A DNA stretch of 63,699 nt. It comes from Candidatus Heimdallarchaeota archaeon. GTDB lineage: Archaea > Asgardarchaeota > Heimdallarchaeia > Heimdallarchaeales > Heimdallarchaeaceae. The notes below the pieces were generated by a model that did no database searches, was not told where the DNA came from, and saw only the letters and a program-made list of their open reading frames with translations. Both the position numbers and the translations under genes were made by a program. The stretch covers positions 1-63,699 of the forward strand of contig JAHLWR010000022.1 of assembly GCA_019057815.1 (NCBI GenBank), read 5' to 3'. Of this stretch, positions 45,212-53,914 are shown in pieces (position 1 is the stretch's first letter; each line of letters opens with the position of its first letter).

Positions 45212-45277
45212 AGGAAATGAAGTGTTTATTTGGTTATAAATTTACCGTGGTTTTTTTATTTTCAACATCAACCTTAT

Positions 45278-48142
45278 ATGTTGAAAAATCAATCCAAATT
45301 TAGCCGCAAAGTAAGAGAAATTGATAACATGGCAAAATCTAATTTAGAAGAATTCTTAACGAAAAATATTAAAAAAAGTCTAAAAGAAAATACAAAGGAT
45401 TCGGAGCAAAAAAGTAAAATCACTGTCAAAAATATCGAACAATCTACAAAATTAGAAAACCCTAAAAAGGAAATAATAGATGGAAATACTGTTGGAAACG
45501 CTAAAAATGAGGGCAAAAAGAGTTGGATTAACTCAGAAAATGGAAAATTACTAGAAAAACCCAATAATCACATTATTCTAGCACCAGAGAATCTATCTCC
45601 ATCCTATCTAATCGATGTAAAATATGATGGCAAATTAGCAAAAGCATACTTAAAATTGTATAATCCAGAAAATGGACAAGTATACCGCTATTATGATAAA
45701 ACAAATCATTTACCTTACCTTTACACAACCCAAACTAGAAATGAAGTAGAACAAAAATTGAAAAAACAAAATGGTTTTTTGGGTTGTGAAACAATTAAGA
45801 AAACAGATTTACTCAATAATAGAGAGATTACTTTAACAAAAGTTATAGCAACCAATCCTTTGGCTATTGGAGGGGGAAGGGGGGAAAGTTTCAGAGAACA
45901 AATTAAGCCTTCATTTGAAGCAAATATCAGATATCATCTGAATTATATTTATGATAATACTCTAGTACCAGGATTACTCTATAAAATAAAAGCAGGAAAG
46001 TTAGAACAGGTTAATCCTGAAATCATTGAAAATACTAGAACCGCCATCAAATCAATTTTCAAGAAACAATCCAAAGAGATTAATATCCTTTTAGAACAAT
46101 ATCTACCCATATTTTTCTCACCCATCCCAGACATAAAACGTTGTTCAATTGATATAGAAGTTCAAAGCACAAAGGGAAAATTTCCAGATCCAAACGAGGC
46201 CAAAGAACCAATTATATCAATTGGATTTGCAGACACTGAGGGTAGTGTATCTGTATATGTTCTTAATGAAAAAAAACAACCAATAAACAAAGATGTCTTT
46301 ACAATAACTATTTTAGAGTTTACTTCAGAAAAAGAACTCCTAGAAGCTACTTTTGACAAAATGGCTCTTTATCCAATGATGATAACATTCAATGGCGATA
46401 ATTTCGACTTCCCATATTTGGATAGACGTGCAAAAAGGCTTGGCATCGAGAAAAATAAAATTCCTTTTATAAGAACTAGTTCCGTAGGTAACGATACATA
46501 CCTTGAATATGGTCTCCACCTAGATCTTTACAGATTCTTTAGACAGCCTTCTATGAGAATTTATGCTTTTGGTGGAAAATATGATAGAGTAACGCTTGAT
46601 GAACTTGGTTCATCGCTATTGGGTAAACAAAAGTTGGTACATGAAAAAGAAATTTGGGAGTTAAGCTTAGAAGAATTAATCCGATACAATGTTAGAGATG
46701 CTGAAATAACTTTAGAGTTAACAACATTCAATAGAAACCAAGCTGTAGAAATTATTTTTATGCTCTCAAGGATAGTAAAGATGCCAATTGATGATTTTAC
46801 AAGAGCTAGTGTAAGTGTATGGATACAAAACTGGCTTTACTATGAACACAGAAGAAGAAATTATTTAATTCCTCGAAAACAAGATATTTTATATTTAAAA
46901 GGTGATACATCAACGGAAGCAATTATTAAGGGTAAAAAATACCAAGGAGCAATTGTTATTGAACCAAAAGTTGGTGTGTGGTGGAATGTTCACGTATTGG
47001 ATTATGCAAGTTTGTATCCTTCAATAATTAAAACAAGGAATTTGTCATATGAAACAATAAGATGTAAACACGATGCATGTAGAATAAATAACAAAATACC
47101 TGAAACAAATCATTGGGTATGTACAGAGAGGGTTGGTATAATATCCATGCTAATAGGATTTATTAGAGATGTGAGAGTGTACTGGTTTAAAGATAAAGCG
47201 AAAGATGGAAGTCTAAGTGACGATGATCGAAATATAAATGATGTAATCCAATCTGCGCTTAAAGTATTGATTAACGCCTCATATGGTGTTCTTGGCTCAG
47301 AAAATTTTGCTCTGTATTGCCCTCCGGTTGCAGAGTCTACCACCGCACTAGCAAGAGAGGCTATATCCAAAACAAAAGAACATTGTGAGGTAGATTTAGG
47401 TATTTCTGTCTTATATGGAGATACTGACAGTATATTTATTCATGAACCTAAACCAGATGATATTAAAGAATTAGAAAAATGGAGTATGGACACCTTCCAG
47501 ATTGAATTGGGAACTGAGTATATTTTTCGATATTGTGGTCTCTCTTCGAGAAAGAAGAATTATTTTGGCATAACAACAAAAGGATATCCAATAGTTAAAG
47601 GTTTAATGGGTAAGAAGAAAAACACACCAATAATAGTGAAAAAAGCTTTTGAAAGTGTTTTGAAAATACTAACTAAAGTTGGAAATCCCGAAGAGCTAGA
47701 AAATGCTAAAGGTAAAATAATCAAAATCATACAAAGTACGCTAAATTCAATAGAAAAACGCTTGTTTAAATTAGAAGATGTAGCAATAAGTGTTACTTTA
47801 TCTAAAAAACTAAAGGAATATGATAGTTGGACACAACCACTTCAAGCAGCGATCCAACTAATTATAGCAGAAAAAGGAGAAAATCCTTCTATTGGATCGT
47901 CTATAACTTTCGTAAAAACCAAACCATTCAAAATAGATGTCCCGAAAAATATTTTATCAGATAAAATTAGTAAAAGTGGGGAATGTTCTGTTAAACCTAT
48001 TGAACTAGCAGAAAAAACAGATGTAGATGGTTCAAAAATGAAAGAAATAATCAAATCAACATTTGTTCAACTTTTGGATACCATCGGTATCCCATGGAAC
48101 GAAGTTCAGGGTATAAAAGCTCTGGATAAATGGTTTAAATAA
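45278..48142 (+). CDS. polB: Family B DNA polymerase
   Basis: Protein of about 954 aa with 3'-5' exonuclease and polymerase domains. Exo I CSIDIEVQS, Exo II TFNGDNFDFPYL and Exo III YNVRDAEIT; polymerase motif A DYASLYPSII, motif B LKVLINASYGVLG and motif C YGDTDS are intact. The first ~120 residues are charged and probably unstructured. The frame opens at a TTG (45230) over a TATA-like ttataaatt; ATG 45278 or ATG 45329 is more probable. It is followed 16 bp later by an uncharacterised gene. Confidence 0.94.
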   Translation: MLKNQSKFSRKVREIDNMAKSNLEEFLTKNIKKSLKENTKDSEQKSKITVKNIEQSTKLENPKKEIIDGNTVGNAKNEGKKSWINSENGKLLEKPNNHIILAPENLSPSYLIDVKYDGKLAKAYLKLYNPENGQVYRYYDKTNHLPYLYTTQTRNEVEQKLKKQNGFLGCETIKKTDLLNNREITLTKVIATNPLAIGGGRGESFREQIKPSFEANIRYHLNYIYDNTLVPGLLYKIKAGKLEQVNPEIIENTRTAIKSIFKKQSKEINILLEQYLPIFFSPIPDIKRCSIDIEVQSTKGKFPDPNEAKEPIISIGFADTEGSVSVYVLNEKKQPINKDVFTITILEFTSEKELLEATFDKMALYPMMITFNGDNFDFPYLDRRAKRLGIEKNKIPFIRTSSVGNDTYLEYGLHLDLYRFFRQPSMRIYAFGGKYDRVTLDELGSSLLGKQKLVHEKEIWELSLEELIRYNVRDAEITLELTTFNRNQAVEIIFMLSRIVKMPIDDFTRASVSVWIQNWLYYEHRRRNYLIPRKQDILYLKGDTSTEAIIKGKKYQGAIVIEPKVGVWWNVHVLDYASLYPSIIKTRNLSYETIRCKHDACRINNKIPETNHWVCTERVGIISMLIGFIRDVRVYWFKDKAKDGSLSDDDRNINDVIQSALKVLINASYGVLGSENFALYCPPVAESTTALAREAISKTKEHCEVDLGISVLYGDTDSIFIHEPKPDDIKELEKWSMDTFQIELGTEYIFRYCGLSSRKKNYFGITTKGYPIVKGLMGKKKNTPIIVKKAFESVLKILTKVGNPEELENAKGKIIKIIQSTLNSIEKRLFKLEDVAISVTLSKKLKEYDSWTQPLQAAIQLIIAEKGENPSIGSSITFVKTKPFKIDVPKNILSDKISKSGECSVKPIELAEKTDVDGSKMKEIIKSTFVQLLDTIGIPWNEVQGIKALDKWFK

Positions 48143-48158
48143 TAAAGAGGAGAATTTC

Positions 48159-48878
48159 ATGATTAAAACTACAATGATAAGAATATCACAGAAGTCTCTG
48201 AGTGCTAATATCTTGAGTGATTTTTACTCAGCCCTTGAAGGAGAATCAATTTCAATAAAACGGATTTTTGATCCTCGATACTCCTTATCCGGTGACGATT
48301 TAATTATTGAAGGAGAGATTGATAATGTGCTTGATAAATTATCTCAAGATTTACCGCGTATTGTCTCTCTTCGCTTCCAAATTGAATTAAATGACTATTA
48401 TGAGATATTTCTAAGAAGATCTGCAATGAATCTTGAACATAAACCAACACATCTATTCTTTGGTTCTACTCTTGTAGACTATAAACACTTTCAAAGCAGA
48501 CTACGCATAACGGACAATAAGCAAATATTGGCATTACTCTTTAAGTCACAGTTAGGTTCAAAATTATTGCCAATTATACCTGTAAAAATTAAAGGGTTAG
48601 TACTAACGAACTCCTCTAATGGAACCGTTGATTTTATTATGCCAACTCAGCGCATTGCAACCCTGAAAGAATGGCTAACAATATTAAAGGAAAAAGAAAA
48701 CATAGATTTTGATATTTTAGCTGATATTTTCAAGAAAACAGATCCTATAATGAGAAAAAACATGAGTGAAAGTATGGATTGGCTAAATTTAATGCTACCA
48801 GAAATCGTCGCAAAATCAGCCTCTGTTGAAAACATAAATATAGTGAAAGCGTACGAAAGAACATTATCACTTATTTAA
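48159..48878 (+). CDS. Uncharacterised protein linked to PolB
   Basis: Protein of 239 aa with mixed alpha/beta content and no motif I recognise. The N-terminal half has strands (VLDKLSQDLPRIVSLRFQIE), the second half is helical (SMDWLNLMLPEIVAKSASV). GAGGAG precedes its ATG and it starts 16 bp after PolB, so it is probably co-transcribed with the polymerase. A polymerase-associated role is an inference from position only. Confidence 0.55.
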   Translation: MIKTTMIRISQKSLSANILSDFYSALEGESISIKRIFDPRYSLSGDDLIIEGEIDNVLDKLSQDLPRIVSLRFQIELNDYYEIFLRRSAMNLEHKPTHLFFGSTLVDYKHFQSRLRITDNKQILALLFKSQLGSKLLPIIPVKIKGLVLTNSSNGTVDFIMPTQRIATLKEWLTILKEKENIDFDILADIFKKTDPIMRKNMSESMDWLNLMLPEIVAKSASVENINIVKAYERTLSLI

Positions 48879-49046
48879 TAAGGCTTTGCAGAATAATAAG
48901 AAATGTTAGAATATCTACAACTAATATCGAAGCGCTTTTAAAATTAAAGAGATTTTCATAGTTTGAATAACAAAAAATCTTTCGAACATAAAGAGTTAAA
49001 GTTAAAAATAGTTCAAATGTCAAGGACATAACAAGGAGAATTACAT

Positions 49047-49736
49047 ATGAAAACAGCAAAACAATTGCTCATTTTAATAGTAATTATAGCGACTTTAGTT
49101 AGTATAAGACCGCAATTTGGTTATATTCCTGAAAATACACTGTCTTTTGATCAACAAGTTTTAGCTGATATTGTAAAACTTGGTCAGACACATAGGGTAA
49201 ATATAGTAGTCAAAAATTTCATGAATATTACAATAACAGATATAAAAATTTCGCTAAATATCTCCACTAATAGCATCCTATCTTTTAATTCAAGCCTTTT
49301 AGGTAATTTAGAAAATGATGAAGTCACTTTAAATGAAACAATTCTTTCGTCATCTGAAAATGGTTTTACAGCTTATCCTATAACAGCAGGCTATATGACT
49401 AATAAATACTTTGAATTCAATATCTCTCATATTGAAAATGGCACAAAATTTCTTTTCCATTACGATATCGAATCAAATGAAGACGGGAATCAACTTATTC
49501 CAAGAGCGGATATGATTTACTATGACAACTGGAATGATAAGAAAGAGCTACGTAGTACCGCACAAATACGAGTTTCATTTGAACCAATTATAACCGAAAG
49601 AGATCCATACCTCCCAATTTGGGACGAAGGAGCGGAAATAAAAGCTGGATGGGCATGGATTATGGTTGGAATAGCTCCTATAGCAGCTGCTATTGTTACA
49701 TCACTGATTGTTAATATTCGTATTCGTAAGAAATAA
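49047..49736 (+). CDS. Membrane-anchored beta-rich extracytoplasmic protein
   Basis: Protein of 229 aa. A hydrophobic N-terminal segment (~7-19) acts as signal or anchor. The middle is strand-rich with Asn-x-Ser/Thr sequons (MNITITDIKISLNISTNS), like an immunoglobulin-type or CARDB-type domain. A transmembrane helix (~203-223, WIMVGIAPIAAAIVTSLIV) ends in a basic tail (RIRKK). A GGAG motif precedes the ATG. The layout resembles eukaryotic TRAP-beta, but similarity in sequence is too weak to assign it. Confidence 0.6.
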   Translation: MKTAKQLLILIVIIATLVSIRPQFGYIPENTLSFDQQVLADIVKLGQTHRVNIVVKNFMNITITDIKISLNISTNSILSFNSSLLGNLENDEVTLNETILSSSENGFTAYPITAGYMTNKYFEFNISHIENGTKFLFHYDIESNEDGNQLIPRADMIYYDNWNDKKELRSTAQIRVSFEPIITERDPYLPIWDEGAEIKAGWAWIMVGIAPIAAAIVTSLIVNIRIRKK

Positions 49737-49760
49737 GATTAGTATCAAAGTAAAAGGATT

Positions 49761-50615
49761 TTAATATTTGTAGAATCCTTCTCCTGTTTTTCTCCCTAAT
49801 TTTCCTTCTTCAACCATTTTTTTAAGAAGAGGGTGTGTTTTATATTTTTCTCCTAGCTGTGATGAGATATACTCGCCCATGTAGAAAACCACATCTAAAC
49901 CAATGTAATCGCTTAGTTCAAAAGGACCCATAGGATGATTTAATCCAAGTTTTATTGCTTGATCTATATGTTCTTTTTCAGCTATACCCTCATCAAATAT
50001 AGAGTATGCTTCATTCAAGAATTGCCATAGAACACGATTGACAATAAATCCAGGTGATTCGTTAGATGGAACAGATATTTTCCCCAATTTATCACTTAAT
50101 TTTGTGATTGTATCAACAGTTGTAGAACTAGTCTCTTTGCCTTTTACAATCTCTATTAGTTTCATCACAGTTGGTGGATTAAAGAAATGCATACCTATAA
50201 CCTTACTTGCGCGATTAGTTACAGAAGCTAGTTCTGTGATACTAATGGTTGATGTATTACTTGCAAAGATTACGCCTTCATTGCATATCTTATCCAGTTT
50301 TGAAAAGAGTAATTTTTTTGCTTTTTCATTTTCAATAATAGCCTCTATCACTAATTCCACACCCTCCATTGCTTTTTTAATATCAAGCATTGGAATAATA
50401 TGTGATATTATGCTTTCTACTTTTTCTACTGTTAGTTTTCCTTTTTCAACACTTCTCTTGAGAAGTTTATTTATTTTCTCAATTCCAGAGTCTAACAATG
50501 GCTGTTCAATATCAACCAAATGAACATAAATTCCACTTTTTGCAAATAAAAGTGCAATTCCACTACCCATGGCTCCTGCACCAATTACTGCAACTTTAGT
50601 AATTTCGGGATTCAT
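49761..50615 (-). CDS. 3-hydroxyacyl-CoA dehydrogenase (3-hydroxybutyryl-CoA dehydrogenase-like)
   Basis: NAD-binding enzyme of ~284 aa. Rossmann motif GAGAMGSGIALLFAKSG near the N terminus, catalytic region MHFFNPPTVMKLIEIV with the His, and C-terminal domain with NHPMGPFELSDYIGLD. It oxidises 3-hydroxyacyl-CoA in beta-oxidation or a reverse pathway. ATG at 50615 is preferred to the frame opening at 50624. No other fatty-acid gene is in the window. Confidence 0.93.
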   Translation of the reverse strand: MNPEITKVAVIGAGAMGSGIALLFAKSGIYVHLVDIEQPLLDSGIEKINKLLKRSVEKGKLTVEKVESIISHIIPMLDIKKAMEGVELVIEAIIENEKAKKLLFSKLDKICNEGVIFASNTSTISITELASVTNRASKVIGMHFFNPPTVMKLIEIVKGKETSSTTVDTITKLSDKLGKISVPSNESPGFIVNRVLWQFLNEAYSIFDEGIAEKEHIDQAIKLGLNHPMGPFELSDYIGLDVVFYMGEYISSQLGEKYKTHPLLKKMVEEGKLGRKTGEGFYKY

Positions 50616-50784
50616 AATAACCACTAGTTCGATTAGTATTCTTTAATTTAATAAATCTATAGTACAAAATTATTTTTGATTCTTACGAATACAATTTCTT
50701 AATTTACAATTTTATTTAATGTAAGTTTTTAGTAATACATCTTCTTTTATTAATTGTTAGAATTCTTTGTCTAGGTGTCTTTAT

Positions 50785-51336
50785 ATGGGATCGTCAATTG
50801 ACGTAAAATTTCGGGATTATGATGTATACAAGTTAGTTGTCTGTGGTCCTGGAGAATCAGGAAAAACTTCGATTTGTAAGCGTATAATAGAAAATAAATT
50901 CTTAAAACAGTACAATCCCACAGTAGGAGCGGAATTCCATTCTTTCGCTTTCAGAAAATCAAAAGAAAAAGCAGTAGCACTATTTTATGATATGGCTGGA
51001 CAAGACAGGTTTAAAGTTGTAAGGAATTTGTTTTACCCAGGAACGAAGGCAGTTGCAATAGTATTTGACGTTTCAAAAAGAGAATCATTTCGAGAAGTAG
51101 CCAATTGGATTAGAGAAATAAGAAAGAATCTTGCAGATTTAGATATTACTATTGTAGGAAATAAATCAGATCTTACTAGAGAAATAGGTAGAGAAGATGC
51201 TGAGAGAATTTTTGAAAAACTAGGCTGTAAGTATTTAGAGACATCTGCAAAAACAGGAGAAGGAATAGGAGATCTTTTGAAGAACATGGTAGGTTCAGCT
51301 ATTAACTTCTCTAAAATAAGAACATATGCAGAATAA
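50785..51336 (+). CDS. Ras/Rab-like small GTPase with Galpha-like P-loop
   Basis: G domain of ~183 aa. G1 is GPGESGKTS (family usual GxxxxGKS/T, here with the GESGK core of heterotrimeric G alpha), G2 Thr in YNPTVGAEF, G3 DMAGQD, G4 NKSD and G5 ETSAK. No C-terminal cysteine, so no prenylation. An in-frame TTG at 50767 is less likely than the ATG at 50785. It is followed 60 bp later by a DnaJ-zinc-type membrane protein. Confidence 0.93.
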   Translation: MGSSIDVKFRDYDVYKLVVCGPGESGKTSICKRIIENKFLKQYNPTVGAEFHSFAFRKSKEKAVALFYDMAGQDRFKVVRNLFYPGTKAVAIVFDVSKRESFREVANWIREIRKNLADLDITIVGNKSDLTREIGREDAERIFEKLGCKYLETSAKTGEGIGDLLKNMVGSAINFSKIRTYAE

Positions 51337-51396
51337 ACATCTATTCTTATTTGATTAAGCACAAACTTTTTTTGTATTTGAAAAAGATATAATCTA

Positions 51397-51783
51397 ATGA
51401 AGCGAAAAAGAAGAATAACAACCATAAATATCTATGTTATTCAATACCTAATTTTTGCATTAGGAGCGATGATGTTTATTATAGGTATTTATCTTTATAA
51501 TCAAGAGATATTTATAGCAGGTTTCATTTTAGGCGTCATGGGGATGGTTTTTGTTTTTCTTTCATACTTATATGCTCGAATGGGAGCTAAAGTCATTGGA
51601 ACTAATTGCCCAAACTGTTATGGAACAGGATACATTAATGTTGGAACAGGAAAAAGTGCAAGGGAAGAAACTTGCACTGTGTGTCAAGGGACAGGAAAGA
51701 TGTACGATAAAGCCAAAATGCACCTAATAAAAGAAAAAGATAAAAGAAATGAAAAATTAGAAGAAAAGAATGAATCTCTCTAA
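51397..51783 (+). CDS. Two-helix membrane protein with DnaJ-type zinc motifs
   Basis: Protein of 128 aa. A basic N terminus (MKRKRR) is followed by two hydrophobic helices (~9-31 and ~36-58). Then two CxxCxGxG motifs, NCPNCYGTG and CTVCQGTG, of the kind that form a DnaJ zinc centre, and a charged Lys/Glu tail. The zinc site would be cytosolic if both termini are inside. It lies downstream of the GTPase on the same strand, so a functional link is possible. Confidence 0.65.
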   Translation: MKRKRRITTINIYVIQYLIFALGAMMFIIGIYLYNQEIFIAGFILGVMGMVFVFLSYLYARMGAKVIGTNCPNCYGTGYINVGTGKSAREETCTVCQGTGKMYDKAKMHLIKEKDKRNEKLEEKNESL

Positions 51784-51920
51784 ACCCATTTTTGGCCTAA
51801 AAAGTTATGTTATCTCCTTATAATAAGTGAGAAGTTATATTATGTCTTAAGAACCTTTTGCGGTAAATAAAAGAACAAAACTTCTTTATAGTTTTCGTAT
51901 TTTAGTACATTAGATAATCT

Positions 51921-52433
51921 ATGGTTATTCTAGAAACCATTCATGGTACTGGTAGAGGAAAAACAACAAATGCAACTGGAAGAATTTTTTCTGCATTCAT
52001 GAAGCAGAAGAAAATCTTTGTTATTCAGTTTTTGAAATCTGGTAAAGAGTGTGGAGAATGTTCATTTTTCAACGAGTTTGCAGAGAATAAATGGTTTAGC
52101 ATAGGTGAAGAAGGTTTTTTCTACGACTTTAGGAAAGAGAACAAAGAACTAAAGTTGCTTATTAAAAGAGAATTAGCTAAAATAATAGAAACTCTAAGAT
52201 TAGAATCAATTGATGTTTTATTACTAGATGAGCTTGGTATTGTATTATTCTACAACCTAATAGACTGGGACATGGTTGTACCAATATTTGAATATGTGAA
52301 AGAAAGGGTTATAATCACAGGAAGGAAAATACCTATTTGGTTACTAGAAAAATCAGTCAAATCCCTTGAGATAAGAGAAATAAAACATCCATATGAGATG
52401 GGAATAAAAGCTAGGCGAGGTATTGATTTTTAG
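51921..52433 (+). CDS. Corrinoid adenosyltransferase (CobA/CobO-type)
   Basis: P-loop enzyme of 170 aa that adenosylates cob(I)alamin with ATP to give adenosylcobalamin. Walker A GTGRGKTT (9-16), the family strand IFVIQFLKSGKECGE, VLLLDELGIVL and the diagnostic C-terminal KHPYEMGIKARRGIDF are all present. Contrast the degenerate relative at 41769-42185. Its neighbours are RadA and a zinc-motif membrane protein. Confidence 0.88.
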   Translation: MVILETIHGTGRGKTTNATGRIFSAFMKQKKIFVIQFLKSGKECGECSFFNEFAENKWFSIGEEGFFYDFRKENKELKLLIKRELAKIIETLRLESIDVLLLDELGIVLFYNLIDWDMVVPIFEYVKERVIITGRKIPIWLLEKSVKSLEIREIKHPYEMGIKARRGIDF

Positions 52434-52475
52434 CAAAATTTCTCTAACCCCAATTTTACAAAAAGTAATAACAGC

Positions 52476-52517
52476 TTTTTTAACTTTCGAAGAGGTGTCC
52501 CTTCGAAGAAGTTAAAA
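52476..52517. promoter_or_regulatory. Long imperfect inverted repeat upstream of radA
   Basis: The arm TTTTTTAACTTTCGAAG (52476-52492) and its inverse cttcgaagaagttaaaa (52501-52517) pair over about 16 positions with one extra base, around an 8-nt loop. It lies between the cobA/cobO stop and the TATA element of radA. It could be an operator, or a terminator hairpin for the gene upstream. Confidence 0.5.
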
Positions 52518-52549
52518 TGTCATTGACACATTGTTAAATTGAGTATAGC

Positions 52550-52557
52550 TTTAAATA
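52550..52557 (+). promoter_or_regulatory. Putative TATA box of radA
   Basis: tttaaata lies 44-51 bp before the radA ATG, preceded by a purine-poor atagc. The distance allows a short leader that includes the ggtgg motif just before the start. The position just after the inverted repeat makes the repeat a candidate operator. Confidence 0.4.
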
Positions 52558-52600
52558 GTTATATCTCTCTAAACAACTAGATTATGGTGGCGGCAGTAAG

Positions 52601-53902
52601 ATGAGTAAAAAAGCTTCTAAACAAGAAAATGATAAATCTAAAGAAATTGAGGATGAATATGAAGAACTTTTAATTGAAGAAGCTCAAAAACAAGAAAGTG
52701 AAACAATCAAAGAAGTTCCTGATCTTGAATTGGAAGATACTCCTGGTTTAGGAAAAAAAACTTTGGAAGTCCTTCAAGAAAACAACATTATGACCATAGA
52801 CCAACTTATGACAACAAGATTACTTGAATTGCAAGAGATGGGAATCCAACGAGCCATCGCAAAGAAATGCCGTGCTGAAATTACTAAAATTGTTCCCAAA
52901 TACAAATATTTTAAAGAGGAAATTGGTTTGGAAGACCTTCCAGGAGTAGGGAAAACAACCGCAGTAGCGATGAGAGAAAAAGGGTTAAATGTATATCTTA
53001 TTGAAACAACCCCAATCCGTGAGTTAGAAGAAAAATATGGTGTAACTTCTAGTTCTGCTATAAAATACAAGGAAGGTTTAAAGCAACTAAGGGGTGGGAT
53101 TGATTTTATTAATGCATTTGACATAATGGAAAAACAAAGAGATGCCCCAGCATTTACATATGGTCTTAAATCCCTTGATGCACTAACGACGATAGAAGAA
53201 TTAGGTATAGCAGGTGTTAGATTAGGAGAAACAGTTGAAATGTTTGGTGCATTCCGATCAGGAAAATCACAAATTTGTCATCAATTATGTGTTACAGTCC
53301 AATTACCACTAGAATTAGGGGGTGTTAATAAAAAAGCTGTTTTCATTGATACTGAAGGTACGTTTAGTCCAAGTAGAATAAAAGCTATGCATGGAAGACT
53401 TCAAAAGACGTTAGGTTGGACTAAAAAATTTGAAGACGTTCTTAAAGACATAACATATGCAAGAGCTTATAATTCAGATCATCAAATGAGTCTATCAGAG
53501 CGTTTATTAGAGCTGTTTTACCATAAAAGAGATGAATATGGCGTAGTTGTAGTAGATTCTGCCACAGCACATTTCAGAGCTGAATATGCAGGAAGGGGGA
53601 CATTGGCAGAGAGACAGCAAACAATTAATCACCATCTAAGCATTCTAGGAAGAATAGCAGATACTTATAATGTTGCAGTGGTTATAACAAACCAAGTTCA
53701 ATCTAATCCAGCAGCTTTCTTTGGTGACCCAACACAAGCAATTGGAGGAAATATTCTTGGTCATTGGGCAATTACCCGATTGTACCTTCGTAAATCAAAA
53801 GGAGAAAAACGTATAGTTCGTATTTATGATTCACCATATTTACCTGAGTCTGAAGCTGTATTTGCAATAACTCCTGAAGGCTGTGAAGACATCGAAACTT
53901 AA
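52601..53902 (+). CDS. radA: RadA/Rad51 recombinase with two helix-hairpin-helix domains
   Basis: Protein of 433 aa, longer than the ~325-350 aa of typical RadA. Two HhH domains stand in tandem: ~44-96 (EDTPGLGKKTLEVLQENNI) and ~110-163 (EDLPGVGKTTAVAMREKGL). The ATPase core follows: Walker A GAFRSGKSQ (216-224; usual GEFGSGKTQ), FIDTEGTFSPSR, Walker B VVVVDSATAHFRAE with YAGRGTLAERQQ, and VITNQVQSNP. The N-terminal ~40 residues are acidic. It forms filaments on ssDNA for homologous recombination. Confidence 0.94.
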   Translation: MSKKASKQENDKSKEIEDEYEELLIEEAQKQESETIKEVPDLELEDTPGLGKKTLEVLQENNIMTIDQLMTTRLLELQEMGIQRAIAKKCRAEITKIVPKYKYFKEEIGLEDLPGVGKTTAVAMREKGLNVYLIETTPIRELEEKYGVTSSSAIKYKEGLKQLRGGIDFINAFDIMEKQRDAPAFTYGLKSLDALTTIEELGIAGVRLGETVEMFGAFRSGKSQICHQLCVTVQLPLELGGVNKKAVFIDTEGTFSPSRIKAMHGRLQKTLGWTKKFEDVLKDITYARAYNSDHQMSLSERLLELFYHKRDEYGVVVVDSATAHFRAEYAGRGTLAERQQTINHHLSILGRIADTYNVAVVITNQVQSNPAAFFGDPTQAIGGNILGHWAITRLYLRKSKGEKRIVRIYDSPYLPESEAVFAITPEGCEDIET

Positions 53903-53914
53903 CAGAAATCATTT

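Noticed and set aside
50038-50523. Plus-strand 161-codon frame opposite the 3-hydroxyacyl-CoA dehydrogenase
   Set aside because: The minus-strand gene has complete motifs for its family; the opposite frame is a shadow.
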